A DNA stretch of 64,000 bases from an uncultured Clostridia bacterium (GTDB lineage Bacteria; Bacillota; Clostridia; Oscillospirales; CAG-272). Shown here one piece after another: positions 1 to 8,703 of the stretch; the first letter of the stretch is position 1; every line of letters begins with the position of its first letter. Below the pieces are notes generated by a model. That model saw only the letters and a program-made list of their open reading frames with translations, was not told where the DNA came from and did no database searches. Position numbers and translations under genes: made by a program. Location: NCBI GenBank assembly GCA_944381115.1, contig CALWJV010000001.1:124001-188000 (forward strand), read 5' to 3'.

Positions 1-1748
1 ACAACTTCCACTTTACGGTATGGTGCCTCTATAAATCCGAATTCATTTATCTTTGCATAGGTTGAGAGATAGCAGATAAGACCTATATTAGGACCTTCCG
101 GAGTTTCAATAGGACATATCCTTCCATAATGTGTGTAATGAACGTCACGAACTTCAAAAGACGCACGGTCACGGGAAAGTCCTCCGGGACCGAGAGCAGA
201 CAAACGGCGTTTGTGAGTAAGTTCGGCAAGCGGGTTGTTCTGATCCATGAACTGCGATAGCGGAGAAGAACCGAAAAATTCTCTGATAGCAGTCACAATC
301 GGTCGTATATTTATTACATTTTCAGGAGTAATGCTTTCGCTGTCCTGCGTGCCCATTTTTTCTTTGACGATCTTGTCCATTCTGGAAAAGCCTATACGCA
401 TCTGATTTTGAAGAAGTTCTCCGACACAGCGTAAACGGCGGTTTCCGAGATGGTCAATATCATCGACATCGCCTATATCATAGGCAAGCCCTATCATATA
501 GTTAATAGTTGCAAGTATATCATCGCGGGTTATATGCTTTGGAACAAGTTTTGCAATATTTTCCCTTGAAAGTTTTACAATGGTTTCCTTGTCATTTCCC
601 GCTTCTTCACATATTTTCTGCAATTCTTCCGCTCTTACTTTACCGGTAATCCCAATTTGCGACAGATCCAAATTGAATACGGACGGGTATATCATTCCAT
701 TTGAAAATACTCTGTATTCTTCTCCGTTTTCACGCACAAGATATACTTCGTTTACTCCCGCTGCTTCGATCGCCTCTGCTTTTTCATTTGTGAGTTTTTC
801 GCCTGCTGCGGCAACGAACTCACCCGTATAAGAAGAAACTGCATCACGGCTGAGAACTTTACCTTTTATACGGTTTGCAAGACCGAGTTTTTTGTCAAAT
901 TTATAACGTCCAACAGGTGCAAGGTCATAAAACCTCGGTTCAAAGAAAAATCTTGTAATGAGCATTTCCGCACTTTCGACTGTAGGAGGTTCTCCCGGAC
1001 GGAGTTTTTTGTAAAGTTCTTTAAGTGCCTCTTCTCTTTCGGATGTCTGGTTTGCGACAGCCTCTGCTGTAATACCGTCTTTATTAATTGTTGCATTTAT
1101 TCTTGAGTTATTTCCGAAAAGCTCTTTTATGTCATTATCTGTCTCAACTCCAAGCGCACGGATAAAGACAGTAACCGGCATTTTCCGATTTTTATCTATA
1201 CGCACATAAAAAACATCATTTACATCAGTTTCATATTCAAGCCACGCTCCTCTGTACGGAATAACGGTTGCACTAAACATCTTCTTTCCGCTTTTATCCA
1301 TCTGTGATTTGTAATAAACACCTGGAGAACGTACAATCTGAGAAACTATAACTCTTTCAGCACCATTAATAACAAATGTCCCGTTGTCAGTCATAAGCGG
1401 AAAATCGCACATAAAAAGCGATTTTTCGACAACCGAGCCTGTTTCTTTATTTAAAAGTCTTACCTTTACACGCATTGGTGCAGCGTAGTTTACGTCTCTT
1501 TCTTTACACTCCTCTATTGGATATTTCGGAGCCTCGTCTATTGAGAAATCTACGAACTCAATACAAAAATTTTCCGAATGGTCTTTAATCGGGGAAACAT
1601 CGCGGAGAACCTCTTGCATGCCTTCATTTAAAAACCATTGGTATGATTTCTTCTGTACATCAATAAGGTTTGGCATTTCGAGAGCTTCATCTATTTTCGC
1701 AAAACTTTTGCGTGTGATTCTGTTACTGATCTTTTGTTCCTTGATCAT
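1..1748 (-). CDS. rpoB: RNA polymerase beta subunit, N-terminal part (runs off the left edge)
   Basis: This is the catalytic beta subunit of RNA polymerase. About 582 codons are present, read leftward from an ATG preceded by GAGAGGAAG; the rest lies outside the window. The translation follows bacterial RpoB throughout: the start [15 protein letters not shown], the protrusion and lobe regions, and the rifampicin cluster near residues 510-560 with the motifs [17 protein letters not shown] and [16 protein letters not shown]. The positions equivalent to E. coli D516, H526 and S531 are the wild-type D, H and S, so no classic rifampicin-resistance change is seen. The frame is open to the edge. The gene upstream is rpsT on the other strand, not rplL, so rpoB seems to start its own transcript here, although no clear sigma-A promoter was found. 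Confidence 0.98.
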   Translation of the reverse strand, partial: MIKEQKISNRITRKSFAKIDEALEMPNLIDVQKKSYQWFLNEGMQEVLRDVSPIKDHSENFCIEFVDFSIDEAPKYPIEECKERDVNYAAPMRVKVRLLNKETGSVVEKSLFMCDFPLMTDNGTFVINGAERVIVSQIVRSPGVYYKSQMDKSGKKMFSATVIPYRGAWLEYETDVNDVFYVRIDKNRKMPVTVFIRALGVETDNDIKELFGNNSRINATINKDGITAEAVANQTSEREEALKELYKKLRPGEPPTVESAEMLITRFFFEPRFYDLAPVGRYKFDKKLGLANRIKGKVLSRDAVSSYTGEFVAAAGEKLTNEKAEAIEAAGVNEVYLVRENGEEYRVFSNGMIYPSVFNLDLSQIGITGKVRAEELQKICEEAGNDKETIVKLSRENIAKLVPKHITRDDILATINYMIGLAYDIGDVDDIDHLGNRRLRCVGELLQNQMRIGFSRMDKIVKEKMGTQDSESITPENVINIRPIVTAIREFFGSSPLSQFMDQNNPLAELTHKRRLSALGPGGLSRDRASFEVRDVHYTHYGRICPIETPEGPNIGLICYLSTYAKINEFGFIEAPYRKVEV

Positions 1749-1867
1749 TATAGGCTTCCTCTCTGTTTTAAATTTGCAACTCTTATAACTCGAGTATAAA
1801 AATTAACAGACCGCCCTGAAAATTTAACGCAGCATACAAAAAGCAAGCAAAATATCTTTTCTTTTGT

Positions 1868-1957
1868 GCTACCCCTACGACAAAGCTGGTTACCGTCGAA
1901 TTATAAGCCACACCCACGCTACCCCTACGACAAGCTGGTTACCGTCGAATTATAAGC
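1868..1957. repeat. Two near-identical 40-41 bp direct repeats upstream of rpoB
   Basis: Copy 1 is 1868-1908 and copy 2 is 1918-1957. They differ by one A (CAAAGC versus CAAGC) and are separated by 9 bp. Each copy carries CGAC and GTCG arms on the rpoB-sense strand that could form a small hairpin, and ends in TTATAAGC. To the right are a TGTTTAC/GTAAACA inverted repeat (about 1998-2014) and ACGGA/TCCGT. The rest of 1749-2182 is AT-rich with no convincing gene; an open frame through the repeats is not protein-like. With two copies and no fixed spacer it is not a CRISPR array. Confidence 0.8.
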
Positions 1958-2182
1958 TGCGCTGCATTTCGCCAAAAAAATATCTTTTTCACCTTTGTTT
2001 ACTGCGTAAACATCACGGAGGTCCGTCCATAAGCAAACAATTATCGCTTATTATATCAGTGTACATTTTATCATATCTTTTTTAAACTGTCAAGACGCAA
2101 AAAAATATTTTACACTTTATTAACAATTATATTTTACTTTTTGTTCACAAAAAATATTTTTTATTTTTTTTTGCAAAACCTA

Positions 2183-2211
2183 TTGATTTTTCGAAAATGT
2201 TGTGGTAAAAT
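2183..2211 (+). promoter_or_regulatory. Sigma-A promoter of rpsT
   Basis: TTGATT (2183-2188), a 17-bp spacer and TAAAAT (2206-2211). A TG one base upstream of the -10 gives an extended -10 element. It lies 45 bp before the rpsT start codon. Confidence 0.8.
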
Positions 2212-2256
2212 AATAAGGTGAATATATCTATTTTTTTCGAAGGAGGTAATTTCCAA

Positions 2257-2523
2257 ATGCCGAATATTAAATCTGCAAAGAAGCGCGTCAAGATTACAGA
2301 GACGAAAACGATGCGCAATAAGATTGAGAAAACCATTTTAAAAACAGCTATTAAAAAGTACGAGGTTGCTCTTGCCACAGGAGACAAGGTTGCTGCAGAA
2401 GATGCTTTTAAAGCAATGTGCAAAAAAATTGACCGCGCGGCCGCACATGGAATCATTTCCAAAAATAAGGCTGCAAGAAAAACAAGCCGTATGGCTATTA
2501 AACTCAATCAACTCGGCGCTTAA
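2257..2523 (+). CDS. rpsT: 30S ribosomal protein S20
   Basis: This is an 88-residue protein of the bS20 family, a primary 16S rRNA-binding protein of the small subunit. It begins MPNIKSAKKRVKITETKT and is rich in Lys, Arg and Ala along its length, as expected for S20; the length is normal. A longer reading frame starts at 2218, but the ATG at 2257 is chosen because AAGGAGG lies just upstream (about 2240-2246) and because S20 proteins start with MPNIKSA. It is monocistronic, between its own promoter and a strong terminator. Confidence 0.98.
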   Translation: MPNIKSAKKRVKITETKTMRNKIEKTILKTAIKKYEVALATGDKVAAEDAFKAMCKKIDRAAAHGIISKNKAARKTSRMAIKLNQLGA

Positions 2524-2545
2524 TTTAATTTACACGAATTACACG

Positions 2546-2582
2546 AAAAAAGAACCGCTTCCAAAAGAAACGGTTCTTTTTT
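2546..2582 (+). terminator. Rho-independent terminator of rpsT
   Basis: A 12-bp perfect stem (AAAAAAGAACCG with CGGTTCTTTTTT), a 13-nt loop and a trailing T-rich tract. The A-run on the left also makes it usable from the right. Confidence 0.92.
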
Positions 2583-2680
2583 CTTTTTCTGACTCTTTTT
2601 TGTATATCAGGATTCATTTCCCCACTTTTTACCTTTTATATCTTATTAAAACTGTATTTTTCTGATTTGCTCACATTTAA

Positions 2681-3997
2681 TCAGAACATTTGCAGTTCAA
2701 TGTAAGGTAAATGTTTAAGATAATTTTCATCTGTCAGTTTTAACTCGCAGAGCCTTCCTATAACAACATCTTGATAATCCGGTTGCCATGTACCTTCAAT
2801 CATATTTCTGAAAAATTTTGCATATTTCCCAGCATTTGCGTTAATTTCAAAATTATCTTTGGCATAATTTAATGCATTTTGGCTGTATTTTTCCAAAGTC
2901 TTTTTATTTTTTGACATTACACATATTGCATTAAAAATATCATCTGCTTCATTTTCGTCATACCCTACTTTTAGTGCAACCGAATCGGGAAATTCAGAAA
3001 AAGTTCCGATATCCGTTGTTATTATCGGCTTGCCCATACCGAGCATACGGTGTATACTTCCAGAACTTTCTCCCTGCGTCGGATATCTAAGATTTATGCA
3101 TATATCGCATAATTTAATATAGTTTTTAAATTCGTCCAAAGTTACAAAACCGGTAATTCTGACATTTTCAGTCAATCCGTATTCTGCTATTTTCTGTTCG
3201 AGGTTCAGAGACGGAGACACCTCTCCTACAATATAATATATAAATTTATCAGAGATTTCTTTTTTATATCTTGCACATGCTTCTATTATTTGAAGTATAC
3301 GTTTTGTCGGAGTTGCAAAACCAAACGAACCCAAAACCAAAATTTCATCTGATATTCCGAATTTTTTCTTTGCTATTTTTGTTTCATTTTTATAGTCCTC
3401 AAGAAATTCAGCAGAATGGTGCGGAATTTTTACGATAGGTCTTGTATCGCAAATTCCCAGTGCCATTTGTTTAGACATTTCTGAATGTACAATTATACCG
3501 GTAGCACTCTCTATAATTTTTCTTGCCATATTAAGTTCGAGAGGGTATTGCTCCCACGGTGCCTTTCCACCATACTTGAAAAATTTCTTCGCGATCGCAA
3601 CTCCTCTTTTACCGTGGCAGTACTCTACATATTTAAGATATTCCTCTGATCCTTTTTTATCAAGGATACTTTCCGCGACCAAATGATGAAGACCGATTTC
3701 GTGAAGTTCAGCAATACCGGGATACTTCAACAGCATTTCAACAATTTGTCCGTGATAACTGTAATTGTTACCGATTTGATAAACAATAAGGTCAAGATTA
3801 TCGCGAATTTTTTTTTCGTTTAATTTTGAAAGCGCGTATACTTCAAAATTATTCAAAATATCCTTATTTTCAACCTTTTCCGGTGAAAAAATAACTACAT
3901 CTATATTCTGATTTTTCAGTGCAGGAACCAATTCCTCGCTGAAATCAGATATTCCGGATTTCATCGGATTGAAAGGAGAACAATATCCTATTCTCAT
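2681..3997 (-). CDS. GT4-type glycosyltransferase
   Basis: This 438-residue glycosyltransferase of the GT-B fold (GT4/group 1) probably moves a sugar from an activated donor onto a surface polysaccharide or glycolipid. The N-terminal half begins MRIGYCSPFNPMKSGISDFS, the usual start of the acceptor domain. The C-terminal donor domain has VLGSFGFATPTKR followed by the E-rich segment GESSGSIHRMLGMGKPIITT, which corresponds to the EX7E region. A GTG nine bases upstream (4006) also opens the frame, but ATG 3997 is better placed after AAGGTGAT. It is the last gene of a three-gene operon with another GT4 and a methyltransferase. Donor and acceptor cannot be read from the sequence. Confidence 0.88.
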   Translation of the reverse strand: MRIGYCSPFNPMKSGISDFSEELVPALKNQNIDVVIFSPEKVENKDILNNFEVYALSKLNEKKIRDNLDLIVYQIGNNYSYHGQIVEMLLKYPGIAELHEIGLHHLVAESILDKKGSEEYLKYVEYCHGKRGVAIAKKFFKYGGKAPWEQYPLELNMARKIIESATGIIVHSEMSKQMALGICDTRPIVKIPHHSAEFLEDYKNETKIAKKKFGISDEILVLGSFGFATPTKRILQIIEACARYKKEISDKFIYYIVGEVSPSLNLEQKIAEYGLTENVRITGFVTLDEFKNYIKLCDICINLRYPTQGESSGSIHRMLGMGKPIITTDIGTFSEFPDSVALKVGYDENEADDIFNAICVMSKNKKTLEKYSQNALNYAKDNFEINANAGKYAKFFRNMIEGTWQPDYQDVVIGRLCELKLTDENYLKHLPYIELQMF

Positions 3998-4010
3998 TTT
4001 TATCACCTTT

Positions 4011-5060
4011 TCACCTTATACTTTTTGTTAGTTCATCAATAACATTGTCCCAACATATATCTTTAACAATGTCAAATCCGGCATTACCCATTTCTTTAGC
4101 CATTTCTTTATTTTTGTAAAGTTCATCAAACCTTTTACCGAGTTGTTCGGCCGAAACATCACATATAAACCCGTTTTCGCCCTCTTTTACGAATTCAAGT
4201 ACACCGCCCGAATCACGGCAGGTAACTATCGGTTTTTTCGACAGGAACGCTTCCAATGTTATATAGCCGTAGTCTTCATCAATTGGAGGGAAACATACAC
4301 CGAGACATTCAGAATAGAGTTTAAGAAGATCGCCGTCCGGCACAAAACCGAGAAATTTGACTCTGTCGGTTACCCCAAGTCTGTCAGCAAGTTTTTTTAG
4401 ATTATCCATTTCTCTGCCTTTTCCGGCAATTACCGCTTTAATCCTGCTGTCACAGTATTGAAGCGCTTCAATTACAAGATAAACTCTTTTCGTACTGTCA
4501 AGTCTGCCGACGGACAGCATATAGTCACCAAGTGATTCAAAATAATACCTTCCCGCAAGTGACGGCGGATGATAAAGAGGAGTCGAATCTATACCGTTAA
4601 AATGTTTAAGTCTTTGCGTAACATTTTTCGAAATAGTAAATTTATCTTTAAATTCATTTATTCCGAGACAATCAAGATATGTTATTTTTTTTATCATTTC
4701 TTCCCCGCCCGGAACGGTATGAAACCCTCCTGCCTGAACACTGCTTGCCAGATCATATGCCGCTCTGTGCTGATGCATCAGCCATAATGCTTTATTTTCG
4801 TGTCTGATCATAAATGTAGGTGTTTTTGCAGAAATAACAAGATCTATTTTGCTTCCGTTCGATTCAGTAAGATCTACTGTCCTCCACATTGCATATGAAT
4901 CCAGAAGACTGTTATTCGGGTACCATTTAAAAGGCAAAGAAACTATGTCCGCTTCGAATCCTCTTTCTCTGAGTTTTGCAGTCAAAGTTTCAATCATTAT
5001 TTCGGCTCCGCCTCGTATAAAAGGAACCTGAGAATGAAGAACCGCCACTTTCTTTTTCAT
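4011..5060 (-). CDS. GT4-type glycosyltransferase
   Basis: This 349-residue GT4 enzyme starts MKKKVAVLHSQVPFIRGGAE, the typical N-terminal loop of GT4 proteins. The donor-binding half shows SVGRLDSTKRV, IAGKGRE and the EX7E motif EDYGYITLEAF. ATG 5060 follows AAGGAG; a GTG in the same frame at 5069 overlaps the stop of the preceding gene and is less likely. It lies five bases after the methyltransferase gene and 13 bases before the second GT4 start, so the three genes are almost certainly cotranscribed and translationally coupled. It is likely to act on the same cytoplasm-facing glycan as its neighbour. Confidence 0.9.
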   Translation of the reverse strand: MKKKVAVLHSQVPFIRGGAEIMIETLTAKLRERGFEADIVSLPFKWYPNNSLLDSYAMWRTVDLTESNGSKIDLVISAKTPTFMIRHENKALWLMHQHRAAYDLASSVQAGGFHTVPGGEEMIKKITYLDCLGINEFKDKFTISKNVTQRLKHFNGIDSTPLYHPPSLAGRYYFESLGDYMLSVGRLDSTKRVYLVIEALQYCDSRIKAVIAGKGREMDNLKKLADRLGVTDRVKFLGFVPDGDLLKLYSECLGVCFPPIDEDYGYITLEAFLSKKPIVTCRDSGGVLEFVKEGENGFICDVSAEQLGKRFDELYKNKEMAKEMGNAGFDIVKDICWDNVIDELTKSIR

Positions 5061-5065
5061 TATAC

Positions 5066-6205
5066 TCACTCCTTGATCGCAATAATTGCATAGTCCATTG
5101 GTCCGTACAGTTGACGTGCAATACTGTTTATCTTATTTTCGCATTCCTTATAAATTTCATTATCCGTTTCAATATTTAATTCCTTCCAAGAGGAATTAGG
5201 ATTTGATTCTATGATCCTTACGTCTTTGAAACCACACCAGTCAAAATAATACTTTATCATCTGTGGAGGAAGGATACGCTTGTGCGTCGGATCAAAAAAG
5301 AAGGTGTTGGCTCCAACCGAAATATTATCCGGGTTCGGTGTTTCAAACATCGCTATACCACCTGATTTCAGTACTCTGAGACAATGTTTAAAAAGATTCA
5401 TAAGATCAGACTGATGCAGATGTTCGATAACCTGTATACCGGATATCATATCGATACTGTTTTCGGGAAGCTCCTCAATATACTTTACACAGTCGGCACA
5501 CACAGTTTTATGTCCGTGCTCTTCCGCAACGGAATTCTGGAGCTTGTTAAGGTCAATTCCTATATAATCGACAGCACCGTTTTCCCTGATAACATCAAGC
5601 CACTCTCCTCTGCCGCTTCCTATATCCACAAATCTGCATTTACTGAAATCAGGAAGATACTCCTTGACGACCGGAATATAAAGTCTGAGTCTTTCAGTAA
5701 TATTTTCTCTTGTGCCTCTGAACCGCTCCTCAAAGCAGTGATAAAACAGATCTTCACCGCAAGGAATGTCATAACTGAGCGTTTTTTTGAATTCTTCATT
5801 GAGTTGAAGAAGTTTGTTATTTGTTTCTGAAAGATTTATACTGACAGATTCTAAAGTATCGCTGAGTTGCTTTATCGAATCAATTAAAAGTGAATTGACT
5901 TCAGATTGCTGCTCATAAACAGGAAAAATGTACCACCCGAAAAATATCTTCAGAAGTTTTCTAAGTACTCTTTTAATAAAAGTCTTTACTTTTCCGTTTT
6001 GTATGGTATGATAACCGTCTATCCTTTGTAACGATCTTGCAGTCGATACGGTATTGTTGAGCGACGCAAATTCTGAAGAAAATTCGCTTTCCTCGTACGA
6101 AGATCCTTCTTTCTCAAGATCACCGCCCTCTGATTTGTAAGAGTTATCAATTGCCAATTTTCTATTCATAACATTTCTATTGAAGTCTTTAAAACTTACC
6201 GACAT
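5066..6205 (-). CDS. Coiled-coil SAM-dependent methyltransferase, O-antigen-capping type
   Basis: 379 residues. The C-terminal half is a class I SAM methyltransferase: motif I is VDIGSGRGEWLDV (around residue 195), followed by GIDLNK, IEHLHQ and a FETPNPDN strand. The run CFEERFRGTRENITERLRLYIP just before motif I resembles chain-terminating methyltransferases of the WbdD type. The first 130 residues are different: a low-complexity start, a basic amphipathic stretch with hydrophobic residues (IFFGWYIFP) and a heptad-like coiled coil, so a membrane-associated ruler or scaffold is plausible. It is the first gene of the glycan operon, behind a perfect sigma-A promoter. The inferred role is methyl capping or length control of a surface glycan. 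Confidence 0.82.
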   Translation of the reverse strand: MSVSFKDFNRNVMNRKLAIDNSYKSEGGDLEKEGSSYEESEFSSEFASLNNTVSTARSLQRIDGYHTIQNGKVKTFIKRVLRKLLKIFFGWYIFPVYEQQSEVNSLLIDSIKQLSDTLESVSINLSETNNKLLQLNEEFKKTLSYDIPCGEDLFYHCFEERFRGTRENITERLRLYIPVVKEYLPDFSKCRFVDIGSGRGEWLDVIRENGAVDYIGIDLNKLQNSVAEEHGHKTVCADCVKYIEELPENSIDMISGIQVIEHLHQSDLMNLFKHCLRVLKSGGIAMFETPNPDNISVGANTFFFDPTHKRILPPQMIKYYFDWCGFKDVRIIESNPNSSWKELNIETDNEIYKECENKINSIARQLYGPMDYAIIAIKE

Positions 6206-6319
6206 TATGATGCTCCTCTCCGTATTTGCAAACAGTTAATCCCTATTTTATTTAGTTTTATAATATTGTTATTTCCTGTCGATGTTATTGTTTATAAAAC
6301 AAAATTTTACCTGCGTAAT

Positions 6320-6348
6320 ATTATAACATACCCCCGTTTTTTTGTCAA
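6320..6348 (-). promoter_or_regulatory. Consensus sigma-A promoter of the glycan operon
   Basis: Read leftward: TTGACA (6343-6348), a 17-bp spacer, TATAAT (6320-6325) with an upstream TG. It matches the consensus exactly and lies 115 bp before the methyltransferase start. Confidence 0.92.
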
Positions 6349-6440
6349 TATCCGCGTAAAAAATACCTAAATGTATATGTTTTATTCTGTTATAATCACT
6401 TTTCGTCAAAATTTAATTTTTTCCGTTTTTATTTTTTCGG

Positions 6441-6469
6441 TTGCAATTGTATGTTTTTTATGTTATAAT
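6441..6469 (+). promoter_or_regulatory. Sigma-A promoter of the exonuclease gene
   Basis: TTGCAA (6441-6446), a 17-bp spacer and TATAAT (6464-6469) with an extended -10 TG. The 386-bp region 6206-6591 between the divergent genes holds this promoter and the opposing one; nothing else was recognised in it. Confidence 0.85.
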
Positions 6470-6591
6470 ATATTTATATACTTGTTTTTGATTTTTTACA
6501 CCCGATAAAAAACATTTTTAATAACCTTGTTCCTTTCGCATTTACGGAATGTGAAAATAAAAAAGCAACTTACAAAGGAATTTCAAAGCAA

Positions 6592-7644
6592 ATGAATTAT
6601 CTCTTTTTTGACATAGAATGTGCAAACTGCGATTATGGAAACGGAAAAATATGCAGTTTCGGATACGTAAAATTAAATGATCTGCTTGAGGTCACCGAGA
6701 TCCGGGATATCATAATAAATCCCAAAGCACCGTTCCGTCTGCGCAGTTACGGTGCAAATGCAAAGGTAAATATAAAACTTGCGTACCCCGAAAGCGTATT
6801 CAAAATCGCAAAACCTTTTCCAGATCATTATGAAGAGGTCCGCTCGCTTCTTTTGGGACCCAACACACTTATTTTTGGATTTGCTCCGGAAAACGATGCC
6901 GGTTTTTTGCGCTCGGAATTCGAGAGATACGGCCTTCCTATGATAGACTTCAGATTTTACGATGTACAAAGAATATTCAAACATTGCTCCGAAGACAGCG
7001 AAAAAAATCTCTCTTCCCTTCCCACTGCCTGTGAGTCACTCGGAATAGATCCGGATATTGCAAATCATAAAAGCAGCAGTGATGCTCTTGCTACGGCGAT
7101 GGTTTTGAAAAAACTTTGCCAAAAACACGGCCTTTCACCTCTGCAATTTATAGAAAATGTTCCAAGGTGCGGAGGTGCCTTGATAAACGGAAACATTACT
7201 GCAACTTATTTTAAACCCAAAACACCGCTTAAACCCGGTGAAAAAAATATGCTCAAAGGTATAAACAAGGACAGATTTAAGAATATTATACGTAAACTTG
7301 CGGTTAAACAACCGATGAACAAAGGGAAAAAATTTTGTTTTTCAGGGAATTACGAATATTATCACTTTTCGGAAATGTGCGTAATTGTTACTGAACTTAT
7401 AAAAAAAGGATATCGCTACTCTGCAAAAGTCAGTGAATGCGACTTTTTCGTAAAAAAACCAGAAAAAGTCGGCGGTATATGTAAAAGATTAGCCGAAGCA
7501 GAGATATTAAATGCACAAAAGAACAAACCAAAGATAATTGAATTTAACGAATTTCTAAAAAATATCGGTATATCTTTTTACATTCTTTCAAAAAAAGCGG
7601 CCTCTGTTTTAAAAAATTTCGAAGACAATGAATCCGAAATTTGA
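6592..7644 (+). CDS. DEDDh 3'-5' exonuclease with C-terminal BRCT-like domain
   Basis: 350 residues. The N-terminal half is a DnaQ-like exonuclease: FFDIECAN (D7, E9), NDAGFL (D102) and HKSSSDALATA (H159, D164) supply the metal ligands and the general base of the DEDDh type. The C-terminal part (about 245-335) begins KGKKFCFSGNYEY and continues with hydrophobic strands and SECDFFV, which fits a BRCT-like fold as found in some Firmicutes epsilon-like exonucleases. It could degrade or trim single-stranded DNA or RNA during repair. The gene stands alone behind its own promoter, with AAAGGAA upstream of the ATG. It is not the PolC or DnaE proofreading subunit, since no polymerase domain is attached. 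Confidence 0.85.
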   Translation: MNYLFFDIECANCDYGNGKICSFGYVKLNDLLEVTEIRDIIINPKAPFRLRSYGANAKVNIKLAYPESVFKIAKPFPDHYEEVRSLLLGPNTLIFGFAPENDAGFLRSEFERYGLPMIDFRFYDVQRIFKHCSEDSEKNLSSLPTACESLGIDPDIANHKSSSDALATAMVLKKLCQKHGLSPLQFIENVPRCGGALINGNITATYFKPKTPLKPGEKNMLKGINKDRFKNIIRKLAVKQPMNKGKKFCFSGNYEYYHFSEMCVIVTELIKKGYRYSAKVSECDFFVKKPEKVGGICKRLAEAEILNAQKNKPKIIEFNEFLKNIGISFYILSKKAASVLKNFEDNESEI

Positions 7645-7825
7645 AACATAGAATTCCCTCAAAACCTACTTATAAAAAGGCTCAAATGTCCTTTCAAACA
7701 CAATTTTATTATTAAATCTATAACGAGATGCCTTACCAAAAAACAAACTGGCATTCCGTACTCATTTTATTTTACATTAATAACTAAATATTATTTAATA
7801 CCATAATGAAAGGCAACTTGTTTTT

Positions 7826-8602
7826 ATGGCGGCTTCCCATATTTTAAACGATGATGAAAAACTCCTTATTCGTAAAGCAGAGGACAAAATAAAACAGTGC
7901 GTTACCCGCTATTCAATTTATTCAACCGGTTTTTTGAATGAAAGGGAGCAGGATATTCTTTTGTCCTTTCTTAATTTTGATTCCAATGTAAAATATGAAT
8001 TTTCAGGAGGATATTCCGATGCTGTAAGGAGACTTATGGTATTCTGTCCGGAATATGTACAACTTGACGAAGAAAACTATCCTATATCCGCGGTGCGAGC
8101 ATCGTTTTACAAAGACTATCAACTCACACATCGCGATTTCTTGGGTGCATTGATTGGTCACGGTATCTCAAAAGACAGTATAGGAGACATTCTGGTAGAC
8201 AAAGAAAACCATAAAGCTGACATAATAATTAAACGCGAAATAAAAGAATTTCTTTTAAGAGAATTCGTATCGGCAGGTAGGGCAAAATTAACTGTAAAGG
8301 AAATTTCTCTTCAAAATCTTTACGTTCCGTCCGCCCAGTTTGAAATTATAACAGACACGGTTGCTTCTCCCAGAATTGACGCAATTGCTTCATGCGGATT
8401 TAAAATTTCCAGAGATTCCGCTTCATCTTTAATTAAAAGCGGCAGGTTGTATCTTAACAGACGTCTCTGCACAGAATGCGATAAAACTGTCGAAGATAAC
8501 TCTATTATAAATGCTACCGGGTATGGTAAATTCAAAGTTTGTATTTCTGATAAGATCAGCAAAAAAGGCAGAATATTTATAAAAGTGGAAAAATATCTAT
8601 AA
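7826..8602 (+). CDS. ylmH: YlmH-family S4-domain RNA-binding protein
   Basis: 258 residues, the usual length for YlmH. The N-terminal two thirds match the YlmH domain (FLNEREQDILLSFLN, then THRDFLGALIGHGISKDSIGDI). The C-terminal S4 domain covers about 185-250 (ASCGFKISRDSASSLIKSGR and a YLNRR strand). YlmH (RqcP2) binds the ribosomal 50S-peptidyl-tRNA complex in Bacillus subtilis, and its gene usually sits between sepF/ylmG and divIVA. Here it is outside that division cluster, between an exonuclease and a flippase. The ribosome site is weak and distant (GAAAGG about 12 bases upstream), but no better start exists. It ends at a strong terminator. Confidence 0.93.
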   Translation: MAASHILNDDEKLLIRKAEDKIKQCVTRYSIYSTGFLNEREQDILLSFLNFDSNVKYEFSGGYSDAVRRLMVFCPEYVQLDEENYPISAVRASFYKDYQLTHRDFLGALIGHGISKDSIGDILVDKENHKADIIIKREIKEFLLREFVSAGRAKLTVKEISLQNLYVPSAQFEIITDTVASPRIDAIASCGFKISRDSASSLIKSGRLYLNRRLCTECDKTVEDNSIINATGYGKFKVCISDKISKKGRIFIKVEKYL

Positions 8603-8632
8603 AACACTCAAAATAATCAAATACATTATAAC

Positions 8633-8670
8633 AAAAAACAGTGCGCTACAATAAAAACGCACTGTTTTTT
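8633..8670. terminator. Bidirectional terminator between ylmH and the flippase gene
   Basis: A 13-bp stem (AAAAAACAGTGCG with CGCACTGTTTTTT) and a 12-nt loop. A- and T-runs on both sides serve both convergent genes. Confidence 0.92.
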
Positions 8671-8703
8671 TACTTTAATTATATAAAATCAAACATAATA
8701 CGG

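Noticed and set aside
1..1748. Rifampicin-resistance mutation in rpoB
   Set aside because: The positions equivalent to D516, H526 and S531 are wild type.
1868..1957. Possible CRISPR array
   Set aside because: Only two repeat copies, a 9-bp spacer and no cas genes nearby.
2145..2507. 120-codon minus-strand frame opposite rpsT
   Set aside because: Mirror of the Lys- and Ala-rich rpsT gene; no promoter or ribosome site.
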